Assembly (NCBI GenBank): GCA_027492275.1
Contig: JAPUFC010000085.1
Span: 62,001 to 126,000, forward strand
Reading direction: 5' to 3'
Source: Mesorhizobium sp.
Lineage (GTDB): Bacteria > Pseudomonadota > Alphaproteobacteria > Rhizobiales > Rhizobiaceae
DNA: 64,000 nt
Positions 18,676-25,944 of this stretch are shown here, piece by piece. Each line of letters opens with the position of its first letter. Positions within the stretch are counted from its first letter, which is position 1. Under the pieces are notes generated by a model. That model was not told the origin of the DNA. It made no database searches and worked only from the letters and a program-made list of their open reading frames with translations. The position numbers were made by a program, and so were the translations under genes.

Positions 18676-20001
18676 ATGAAGGGCTTTGGGGCAAGGACGG
18701 TCGGAACGCTCGCGGCGCTGGCGCTGGCCGGTGTCGCCGCTTTGCCGTCGGCCCATGCCGAGGGTCGCCATGCGCTGGTGATCGGCAATTCCTCCTACCG
18801 GCCGGGCTACGAGCTGCGCAACCCGATCGCCGACGCCCGCGCCATCGCCCAGCAGTTCTCCGGCCTCGGCTTCGAGGTCACCATCGTCGAGGACAGCGAC
18901 CTGGCGACCGTGCAGCGGGCGCTGGACGATTTCGTGCCCAAGGCCATCGCCGGCGACGCGGCGGCGATCTATTACGCCGGCCACGGGGCGATGGTGGACG
19001 GCCGCTCCTTCATGCTGCCGGTGGATTTCTCCATGGCGAGCTTCGACCAGCTCGACAGGGAGGCGCTGGACACCGACCGGCTGAAGCAGGCGCTGTCCTC
19101 CACCCATGCCGATCTCAAGCTGCTTCTCTTCGACGCCTGCCGCAACAACCCACTGGAATCGCGCGGCGCAAGGCCGCTCGAAAGCGCGGGGGCGGAAGCC
19201 CGGCCGACGCTGGAGAACATGTTCGTCGCCTTCTCCACCACGCAGGGCGCGGTGGCGCTGGACGGGCAGGGCGACCATAGCCCGTTCGCGGAGGGGCTGA
19301 TGGCCAACATCAAACGCGCCGACACGCGGCTGGAAGACGTCATGTACGAGGTGCGCAAGCATGTGCGCGACAGGACGGGCGGACGCCAGACCGTGTGGAT
19401 CGAGCAGTCGCTGAACAAGCCCTTCTACCTGGCGGCCAGCGCCCCGGCTGCGGGACGCGTCACCGCGCTGTCGGTGCCGGAGCCCGACGCCGGGCAGGGG
19501 CTGGTCTTCGCCGATTCGGACCGCAGGCGGCTGACGCCGGACCGTCTCGCCGGTCTCGACGCCGCCAGGCTGCGGCTGGCGCGCAACGAGATCTTTGCCC
19601 GCCACGGCCTGATCTTCCGGGACAAGGCGCTGGCCGCGCATTTCAGGAAGTTCGCGTGGTATGAGGCCCGCGCCGCCGACGTCACGCTGACGGACCTCGA
19701 ACAGGCCAATGTCGAGCTGATCCGCAAGTTCGAGATGGTGGACTCCGCGCCGAGCGCCGGCTTCGTCTTCGCCGATTCCGACCGCCGCCTGCTCGACGCG
19801 GGCGAGGTGCGCGGCCTGCCGAAGCAGCAGCTTCGCTGGGCGCGCAACGAGATCTATGCGCGGCGCGGGCGCAAGTTCAAGATCAAGGAAGTGAGCGATT
19901 ATTTTCAGCAGTTCGACTGGTACCGCCCTCAATTCGGCGAAGTCGAGCTCACCTATATCGAGCAGAAGAACGTCGACCTGATCCGCAAATTCGAGAACTG
20001 A
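18676..20001 (+). CDS. Caspase-family (C14) protein with two YARHG domains
   Basis: The 441-residue exported protein has a signal peptide (about 1-28, ending SAHA). A p20-like caspase/metacaspase domain spans about 30-255, with the catalytic dyad His103 (YYAGHGA) and Cys155 (DACRNNP), both intact. Two tandem YARHG domains follow, at about 276-352 and 363-440. Each contains FADSDRR, a leucine, then ARNEIFARHG or ARNEIYARRG, and ends in a LIRKFE motif. YARHG domains are extracellular modules of unknown function, so this is a periplasmic or surface protease rather than a cytosolic one. It is followed within 35 bp by an M15 peptidase gene. Substrate unknown. Confidence 0.88.
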   Translation: MKGFGARTVGTLAALALAGVAALPSAHAEGRHALVIGNSSYRPGYELRNPIADARAIAQQFSGLGFEVTIVEDSDLATVQRALDDFVPKAIAGDAAAIYYAGHGAMVDGRSFMLPVDFSMASFDQLDREALDTDRLKQALSSTHADLKLLLFDACRNNPLESRGARPLESAGAEARPTLENMFVAFSTTQGAVALDGQGDHSPFAEGLMANIKRADTRLEDVMYEVRKHVRDRTGGRQTVWIEQSLNKPFYLAASAPAAGRVTALSVPEPDAGQGLVFADSDRRRLTPDRLAGLDAARLRLARNEIFARHGLIFRDKALAAHFRKFAWYEARAADVTLTDLEQANVELIRKFEMVDSAPSAGFVFADSDRRLLDAGEVRGLPKQQLRWARNEIYARRGRKFKIKEVSDYFQQFDWYRPQFGEVELTYIEQKNVDLIRKFEN

Positions 20002-20035
20002 CCTGCTCCGCCTCGTCCTGACGCTTATTTCCGCC

Positions 20036-20794
20036 GTGCTGGCCACGGGCGCGACTGCCGCCGAAACGTCGCGCTACGGCGCGGAGCCGGCCGACCTCAC
20101 GGCGCGGCTGGAACAGCTGGTCGCCGCCTATCCCGCCACCATCGCCGGCTTCGACGCCAAAAGCCTGATCCTGAAGGACGGCACGAGGCTGCCGCTTTCG
20201 GACGGCCGCACCGACAAGAGCTTCGACCAGATGCTCGACAGCCCCGACATCGGCGACATGCTGGCGCAGCCTTATCCGGCGGGGCAAAAACCCGCGCCGC
20301 CGCCGCTGAATTTCGATCCGGGGCGGGTCCGGCCCGAGGCGCTGTTCCGCGCCCTCTACGGCGATTGCCGCAAGGGCGAGGCCGGCGGCAGGATGCGGAA
20401 GGTCGCCTGGGTGCCCGCCCATGGCGGCGGCACGGTGTCGATCACGATGGCGCAGGGCGCGGACAAGGCTCTGGACCGGGTGTCGCGCGAACTGGACCGC
20501 CTTCCGGCGCGCTTTGGCAAATACCTTGTCCCGTCGGCGGGAACCTACAATTGCCGGCCGGTGGCAGGCACCTCACGCTGGTCGATGCACGCCTACGGCG
20601 CGGCCATCGACCTCAACACCGCGCATTCCGCCTACTGGAAATGGAACAAGGCCGGCGCGGACGGCACGTGGTCCAACCGGATACCCGAGGAGATCGTCGC
20701 GATCTTCGAAAAGCACGGCTTCATCTGGGGCGGCCGCTGGTATCACTACGACACCATGCATTTCGAATACCGGCCGGAACTGCTGGCGCGGTAA
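20036..20794 (+). CDS. M15-family D-alanyl-D-alanine carboxypeptidase-like protein
   Basis: Zinc peptidase of the VanY/Peptidase_M15_4 type, likely to act on peptidoglycan peptides. The C-terminal domain has SMHAYGAAIDLN (zinc His and Asp) and WGGRWYHYDTMHFEY (catalytic Asp/zinc His). The only standard start is GTG at 20036, which cuts the signal peptide in half. The in-frame codons from 20003 (LLRLVLTLISAVLATG) complete a good Sec signal but contain no ATG, GTG or TTG; a CTG start at 20003, 1 bp after the caspase stop, would fit. The true start is therefore uncertain. Probably one transcript with the caspase-like gene. Confidence 0.85.
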   Translation: MLATGATAAETSRYGAEPADLTARLEQLVAAYPATIAGFDAKSLILKDGTRLPLSDGRTDKSFDQMLDSPDIGDMLAQPYPAGQKPAPPPLNFDPGRVRPEALFRALYGDCRKGEAGGRMRKVAWVPAHGGGTVSITMAQGADKALDRVSRELDRLPARFGKYLVPSAGTYNCRPVAGTSRWSMHAYGAAIDLNTAHSAYWKWNKAGADGTWSNRIPEEIVAIFEKHGFIWGGRWYHYDTMHFEYRPELLAR

Positions 20795-20857
20795 GTTTCG
20801 TTGTCCATAGAGGTCGGCTACGCCCGCAATGAGGATGTAGGGCACTGCCCTGTCCCA

Positions 20858-20876
20858 CGCGGCCCTGGAATGACGC
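20858..20876. repeat. Partial copy of the palindromic repeat
   Basis: Nineteen bases match the outer end of the right arm of the 18466-18598 element with one mismatch (GGCCCTGGAATGACGC against GGCCCCGGAATGACGC). The rest of the element is not recognisable here, suggesting a decayed copy. Confidence 0.5.
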
Positions 20877-20976
20877 GGGAGAGGAGAGCGACTGCCCGTC
20901 TCCTCCCCGGGCCCTGCATGAGCGCTACGTTCGATCAGCCAGCCTCGAAGGGTGCACCGGCGAGCACGACGACAAA

Positions 20977-21003
20977 AAAAGCCGGGCGCGCGGCCCGGCT
21001 TTT
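20977..21003. terminator. Bidirectional rho-independent terminator
   Basis: AAAAGCCGGGC pairs with GCCCGGCTTTT around a GCGCG loop, with A-tract and T-tract on both sides. It lies 45 bp behind the ndk stop on the minus strand and about 180 bp behind the M15 peptidase gene on the plus strand. Confidence 0.88.
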
Positions 21004-21047
21004 CGATTCCCGAACAGACGCTTGCGCCCGTTTCCGGATTCGCTGCC

Positions 21048-21470
21048 TCAGCCGACGACCTCGGTGTCGGAAAACCAGTAGCGGATTTCCTCTGCGGCCG
21101 TCTCCGGCGCGTCGGAGCCGTGAACGGAGTTCTCGCCGATCGACAGGGCGTGCACCTTGCGGATTGTGCCTTCGGCGGCGTTGGCCGGGTTGGTGGCGCC
21201 CATCACGTCGCGGTTCTTCGCGATGGCGTTCTCGCCTTCCAGCACCTGCACGACCGTCGGGCCGGAGGACATGAACTCGACCAGCTCGCCGAAGAACGGC
21301 CGGTCCTTGTGCACGGCGTAAAAACCCTCGGCCTCGCGGCGGCTCATCCACACGCGGCGGGACGCCACGACGCGCAGGCCGGCCTCCTCGAGCATCCTGG
21401 TGATGGCGCCGGTGAGGTTGCGCCGGGTCGCGTCCGGCTTGATCATCGAGAAGGTGCGTTCGATCGCCAT
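21048..21470 (-). CDS. ndk: Nucleoside diphosphate kinase
   Basis: Transfers the gamma-phosphate of ATP to NDPs by a phospho-histidine intermediate. The 140-residue protein begins [13 protein letters not shown], the family N-terminus, and has the active-site histidine in [10 protein letters not shown] near residue 117. The ATG at 21470 is preceded by AAGG. The reading frame continues open upstream to 21617 but without family similarity. Monocistronic between a terminator and the next minus-strand GST gene. Confidence 0.97.
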   Translation of the reverse strand: MAIERTFSMIKPDATRRNLTGAITRMLEEAGLRVVASRRVWMSRREAEGFYAVHKDRPFFGELVEFMSSGPTVVQVLEGENAIAKNRDVMGATNPANAAEGTIRKVHALSIGENSVHGSDAPETAAEEIRYWFSDTEVVG

Positions 21471-21547
21471 GGGAAACCTTTTGTCTGAAGGAAGTGGCGG
21501 CTCTATACAGCCGGCCCTTCGGCTTGCCAAGGCCGGAAGGACGCGGC

Positions 21548-22246
21548 TCAGACGGCCTCGGCCGGGGGAACCGCGCGGCCCAGCCCGCCATGCAGGTCGA
21601 GGCAGCGCTCGAGCCACAAGGCGACGGGATCATCCGTTTCGAGCGTCCGGAAGGGCGACATGACGCGCGCCCACTGGAACGCGCCGAAGACGATGTAGTC
21701 GGCGAAAAGCGGTCCGTCGCCGCCGATGAAAGGCTGGTAGGACAGCATGTCGCGCAGTGGCGCCAGCGATGACCGGAAGGCGGCGACGCTTTGGTCCCGC
21801 GTCGCCTCGACCGCCTCCAGCGCCATGCCGAGGCGTCGTTCCCGGCTGTCGCGGAAATAGGCCTGGTCCACCGGCGACAGCCGGCGCCAGATGTCGGCGA
21901 CGACGAAACGCATGAGCTGCGCCTGCACCGTCGACTGGCACCAGCGTTCGATGAAGCGCGCCGCGGCCTCGCCGCCGGGCCCTCCGAAGAGCGAAGGCCG
22001 ATCGGGATAGGCGGCGTCGAGATAGCGCGCGATCTCGAAGGAATCGACCACCAGCGTGTCCCGGTCGCGCAGGACGGGAACTGTCTTGAACGCGCCTCCC
22101 TCGACCAGCGGAACCTTCGTGAACGGCGTCGGCACCCGCTCGAAAGGCAGGCTCTTGTGCGCCAGCGCCATCGCGGCTTTCCAGCAATGCGGGCTAAACG
22201 GGCGCGAGGCGTCGGCGCCGACGAGGTCGTAGAGCAGGATTGTCAT
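21548..22246 (-). CDS. Glutathione S-transferase family protein
   Basis: The 232-residue protein has an N-terminal thioredoxin-like domain ([25 protein letters not shown] is its opening, residues 1-25, containing the SPHCWKA loop with a potential catalytic Ser or Cys). Then come [21 protein letters not shown], with the conserved DS glutathione contact, and a helical C-terminal domain. It resembles the GST subgroup often annotated simply as glutathione S-transferase in Rhizobiales. Divergent from the DinB gene. Substrate cannot be inferred. Confidence 0.85.
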   Translation of the reverse strand: MTILLYDLVGADASRPFSPHCWKAAMALAHKSLPFERVPTPFTKVPLVEGGAFKTVPVLRDRDTLVVDSFEIARYLDAAYPDRPSLFGGPGGEAAARFIERWCQSTVQAQLMRFVVADIWRRLSPVDQAYFRDSRERRLGMALEAVEATRDQSVAAFRSSLAPLRDMLSYQPFIGGDGPLFADYIVFGAFQWARVMSPFRTLETDDPVALWLERCLDLHGGLGRAVPPAEAV

Positions 22247-22333
22247 TGGCGTTCCGGGATTGTGGTTCTATGGGACGGTGGGGCGGAAATCCGACCCCTC
22301 ATGATTGCCGGAACCAGTCGCGAAGGAAAGACC

Positions 22334-22846
22334 GTGAAGCAGCATTTCATGATGTTCGCCGCCTACAATGCCTGGGCCAACGCCCGCATCTACGACGCGG
22401 CGGCCGACCTCGGCGAGGAGGACTTCAACCGCGACATGGGCGCCTTCTTCAAATCCGCGATGGGCACGCTCAACCATCTGCTGGTCACCGATCGCATCTG
22501 GATGAAGCGCTTCACCGGCGAGGGGGATGCGCCGGCAAGCCTCGACGCCATCCTTTTCACCGACTTCGGCAGGCTGCGCGCGGCGCGCGAGGCCGAGGAC
22601 AGGCGCATCGTCGAATGGGTGGGCCATCTGAGCGAGAAGGCGCTCGGCGGACGCTTCACCTACATGACCGCGACGGACATGAAGACGATCTCGCAGCGGC
22701 TCGCCCCGGCGCTGGCGCACCTGTTCAACCACCAGACCCACCATCGCGGCCAGGCCCACGCGATCCTCACCGCGCTCGGCCGCCCCTCGGTGTCCCTCGA
22801 CCTGATCTATTTCCAGCGCACCGAGGACGGACGCGCCTTCGCCTAG
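22334..22846 (+). CDS. DinB family metal-dependent protein
   Basis: The 170-residue four-helix-bundle protein is of the DinB/YfiT type. The three metal-ligand histidines appear as NHLLVTDRIWMKRF (first) and NHQTHHRGQAHA (the other two). Members include damage-inducible proteins and thiol S-transferases; the substrate here is unknown. The GTG at 22334 has AAGGAAAG about 5 nt upstream; an in-frame ATG at 22301 would add 11 residues. Shares an upstream region with the divergent GST gene. Confidence 0.85.
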   Translation: MKQHFMMFAAYNAWANARIYDAAADLGEEDFNRDMGAFFKSAMGTLNHLLVTDRIWMKRFTGEGDAPASLDAILFTDFGRLRAAREAEDRRIVEWVGHLSEKALGGRFTYMTATDMKTISQRLAPALAHLFNHQTHHRGQAHAILTALGRPSVSLDLIYFQRTEDGRAFA

Positions 22847-23034
22847 AAACGCCAGCGTCTGCCATGCTCTCCGCAGGATTTTATTAAAGTTCTTCCTTGC
22901 CGGTAAATCCGGGGGCAACCATCGGGGGCGGTTTTATCCTTGTAATTGAAACCGGATCGGCCGTGATCGCGTAGTCAGTGCAGCAGTAAAAGCAAAAGCT
23001 GCTTCCAAGACTGGGCAACCAACGGGAGAATGTC

Positions 23035-23745
23035 ATGGTCAATACTTGCAGAAAGTTCGCCAAGGTGCTGGCGGCAGGTGTCGTCATCACGGCCCTCAGC
23101 CTGCCGGCCTATGCAATCGACGTGAGCGTCGGCGGCATCGACGCGAGCGTCGACGTCGGCGGTAACCAGGGAGGCGGGCTCGGCGCCGATGTCAGCGCCT
23201 CCGTCGGAGGCTCCAGAGGCGTCAACGCGGATGTAAGCGCCGATGTCGGCGGCCGCAGCGGTGTCGACGCGAATGCGACGGCGTCGGTCGGCGGCTCCAG
23301 AGGCGTGAACGCGGATGTCGACGCGAGCATTGGTGGCCGTGGCGGCGTGAACGCCGACGTCAATGCGAGCGTCGGCGGACGCGGTGGTGTGAATGCCGAT
23401 GTGAGCGCCGGCATTGGTGGCGGCCGTGGTGTGGATGTCGATGTCGGCATCGGTATCGGCGGCGGCGGTCGCAATCCCGGCGGGCCTGGTGGTCCGGGCG
23501 GCCCCGGCGGTCCTGGCGGACCGGGAGGTCCCGGCATTCCCGGCGGTCCGGGCGTCAATCCCGGAAATCCGAACGGACCCGGCCGCACCGCTTCGCCGAG
23601 CGCGCTGAGCCGCACGGTCGCCAACATGAGCGATCAGGAGCTGGCGACCTATCGCAAGCGCTGCGCCATGATCCTGGGCGATCCGTCCAGCTTCGACCGC
23701 GATCTCGTGTCGCTGTGCCGCATGGTGCGCACCGCCAGCCGCTGA
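23035..23745 (+). CDS. Secreted repeat protein with collagen-like tract
   Basis: The 236-residue protein is not assigned to a known family. A signal peptide ends near residue 27 (LSLPAYA). Residues about 51-134 are six tandem 14-residue units of the form A-D-V-x-A-x-V/I-G-G-x-x-G-V-N/D, followed by a degenerate seventh. Residues about 148-183 are a Gly-Pro-Gly/Pro-Gly-Gly collagen-like tract. A C-terminal domain (about 190-236) has two cysteines (KRCAM, SLCRM) that may form a disulfide. The repeats look suited to a regular beta-solenoid. GGGAG is 8 nt before the ATG. Probably a surface or matrix protein. Confidence 0.85.
   Translation: MVNTCRKFAKVLAAGVVITALSLPAYAIDVSVGGIDASVDVGGNQGGGLGADVSASVGGSRGVNADVSADVGGRSGVDANATASVGGSRGVNADVDASIGGRGGVNADVNASVGGRGGVNADVSAGIGGGRGVDVDVGIGIGGGGRNPGGPGGPGGPGGPGGPGGPGIPGGPGVNPGNPNGPGRTASPSALSRTVANMSDQELATYRKRCAMILGDPSSFDRDLVSLCRMVRTASR
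23185..23436 (+). repeat. Six tandem 42-bp coding repeats
   Basis: Within the secreted repeat protein, six consecutive 14-codon units (codons 51-134) encode the V-G-G-x-x-G-V-N/D pattern. They differ at many synonymous sites, so the protein pattern is better conserved than the DNA and selection on the repeat is likely. Confidence 0.75.
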
Positions 23746-23878
23746 CGCGACCGGCAATCGGGCGGCCCGCCGTGGCCGCCCATCGGAGCGGCCCGTCCCG
23801 AGCGGGTCGCTCCTTGCGTTGCGGATGCGTGGTCGAGACAGGCTTGCGATCCGCCGCCGCCCCGTGCAAAAGCGCGGC

Positions 23879-25756
23879 ATGTTGATCATAGACGACCTCT
23901 CGCTGCGCATCGCCGGCCGGCTGCTTCTCGACCATGTCTCGCTGACCCTGCCGTCCGGAACGAAAGCCGGTCTGGTCGGACGGAACGGTACCGGCAAGAC
24001 GACCCTGTTCCGCGCCATCACCGGCGATCTTGCTTCGGAAACCGGGTCCATCAGCCTGCCGAAGAACCTCCGCATCGGGCAGGTGGCGCAGGAAGCGCCC
24101 GGCACGGAAGAGTCGCTGATCGAGATCGTGCTGAAGGCCGACAAGGAGCGCGCCGCGCTTCTGGAGGAGGAAACGACGGCGACGGACCCGGAGCGCATCG
24201 CCGAGATCCACATGCGCCTGGCCGACATCGACGCGCATTCCGCCGAATCCCGCGCCGCCACCATCCTGTCCGGTCTCGGCTTCGACGAGGCGGCGCAGCA
24301 CCGGCCGGCCTCGTCCTTCTCCGGCGGCTGGCGCATGCGCGTGGCGCTCGCGGCCGTGCTGTTCTCGCAGCCGGACCTGCTGCTGCTGGACGAGCCGACC
24401 AACTATCTCGACCTGGAAGGCACGCTCTGGCTGGAGAACTACGTGGCGAAATATCCGCACACGGTTCTCCTTATCAGCCACGACCGCGATCTCCTGAACA
24501 ATGCGGTGAACTCCATCGTCCATCTCGACCAGAGGAAGCTGACCTTCTGGCGCGGCGGCTACGACCAGTTCGAGCGGCAGCTTGCCGAGCAGCGCGAGCT
24601 TCAGGAAAAGGGCCGCGTCAAGCAGGAGGCGGCGCGCAAGCATCTGCAGAGCTTCGTCGACCGTTTCCGCGCCAAGGCGTCCAAGGCGCGGCAGGCGCAA
24701 TCGCGCATCAAGGCGCTGGAGAAGATGAAGCCGATCGCCGCGCTGGTGGACGACACGGTCATGCCGTTCTCCTTTCCCGAGCCGGTGAAGACCGTCGCCT
24801 CTCCCATCATCGCCGTCGAGGGCGGCGAGGTGGGCTACACGCCCGGCCAGCCGATCCTGAAGAGGCTGTCGCTTCGCATCGACAATGACGACCGCATCGC
24901 GCTGCTCGGCGCCAACGGCAACGGCAAGTCCACCTTCGCCAAGCTTCTGGCCGGCCGGCTGACGCTGGACAAGGGCACGATGACCGTCGCGCCCGGCCTG
25001 AAGGTGTCGATCTTCGCCCAGCACCAGCTCGACGACCTGCGGCCGGAGGAGAACGCCTACGAGCATGTGCGCCGGATGATGCCGGAGGCTCCGGAAGCCA
25101 AGGTGCGCGCCCGCGTCGCGCGCTTCGGCCTGCCGACGGAAAAGATGAACACGGCCGCGAAGGACCTGTCCGGCGGCGAGAAGGCGCGGCTGCTGATGGG
25201 CCTGTCGGCGTTCGAGGGGCCGAACCTCTTCATCCTCGACGAACCGACCAACCATCTCGACATCGACAGCCGCGAGGCGCTGATCCATGCGCTGAACGAG
25301 TTTCCCGGCGCGGTGATCCTGATCAGCCACGACCGCCATCTGCTGGAGGCGACCGCCGACCGGCTGTGGCTGGTCAAGGACGGAATGGTGAAGCCCTATG
25401 ACGGCGACCTGTCGGACTACCGGCAGGAGGTGACGGGCTCGGCCGGCGACCGGCGCGAGCGCCGCGAGGCCGAGAAGGCGTCGAAGGCCGACCGCCGCCG
25501 CGAGGCCGCCGCCCGACGCCAGCAATACGAGCCGCTGGCCAAGGAGATCCGCGCCACCGAGGCGCTGATGGACCGGCTGAGGAAGCGCATCGACACGATC
25601 GAGGACGAACTGGCCAACCCGGCGCTCTACGAGAAGGACCCGATCAAGGCCACGCGCCTTGCCAAGGAGCGCTCGGAAGCCTCCGCCCAGCTTAGCCGCA
25701 ACGAGGAGAAGTGGCTGGAGATGAGCGCCGAGTACGAGGAAGCGACGGCGGAGTAG
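23879..25756 (+). CDS. ABC-F family ATPase (YheS/Uup-like)
   Basis: A soluble ATPase with two ABC domains and no membrane part; ABC-F proteins act on ribosomes. First domain: Walker A GRNGTGKTT, signature SFSGGWRMRVALA, Walker B LLLLDEPTNYLD. Second: GANGNGKST, LSGGEKARLLMG, LFILDEPTNHLD. The linker between them (about 230-300) is helical and basic, with RFRAKASKARQAQSRIKAL as in YheS. The C-terminus (about 510-625) is a charged coiled coil. The ATG at 23879 gives the usual MLIIDDLSLRIAG start; an upstream ATG at 23819 is less likely. 625 residues. Confidence 0.93.
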   Translation: MLIIDDLSLRIAGRLLLDHVSLTLPSGTKAGLVGRNGTGKTTLFRAITGDLASETGSISLPKNLRIGQVAQEAPGTEESLIEIVLKADKERAALLEEETTATDPERIAEIHMRLADIDAHSAESRAATILSGLGFDEAAQHRPASSFSGGWRMRVALAAVLFSQPDLLLLDEPTNYLDLEGTLWLENYVAKYPHTVLLISHDRDLLNNAVNSIVHLDQRKLTFWRGGYDQFERQLAEQRELQEKGRVKQEAARKHLQSFVDRFRAKASKARQAQSRIKALEKMKPIAALVDDTVMPFSFPEPVKTVASPIIAVEGGEVGYTPGQPILKRLSLRIDNDDRIALLGANGNGKSTFAKLLAGRLTLDKGTMTVAPGLKVSIFAQHQLDDLRPEENAYEHVRRMMPEAPEAKVRARVARFGLPTEKMNTAAKDLSGGEKARLLMGLSAFEGPNLFILDEPTNHLDIDSREALIHALNEFPGAVILISHDRHLLEATADRLWLVKDGMVKPYDGDLSDYRQEVTGSAGDRRERREAEKASKADRRREAAARRQQYEPLAKEIRATEALMDRLRKRIDTIEDELANPALYEKDPIKATRLAKERSEASAQLSRNEEKWLEMSAEYEEATAE

Positions 25757-25767
25757 GCGGCAGCGCC

Positions 25768-25880
25768 CCCTCCGTCCCTTCGGGCCACCTCCCCCGCTTC
25801 GCAGGGGAGGAGATGCCGGCCGCAATGCCTGTCCTCCCCCGTTCACGGGGGAGAGGAACCACGAAGTGGTGGAGCGGGCG
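25768..25880. repeat. Dispersed intergenic element with three hairpins
   Basis: Non-coding DNA between the ABC-F and oxidoreductase genes contains three consecutive inverted repeats. They are CCTCCCC/GGGGAGG (25788-25794/25804-25810), CTCCCCCG/CGGGGGAG (25834-25841/25846-25853) and ACCAC/GTGGT (25858-25862/25866-25870). The style resembles mosaic intergenic repeats scattered through rhizobial chromosomes. No T-tract, so not a classical terminator. Confidence 0.6.
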
Positions 25881-25944
25881 TCGGCTTTGGGAGAGCCTCG
25901 AAGGACGCACTTGCCCTTCATTCCGCCTTGAGTAAGCTCCCGCC

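Noticed and set aside
23185-23583. Tandem repeats considered as a CRISPR array
   Set aside because: The 42-bp units are contiguous, in frame inside a signal-peptide-bearing gene, and have no spacers or cas genes.
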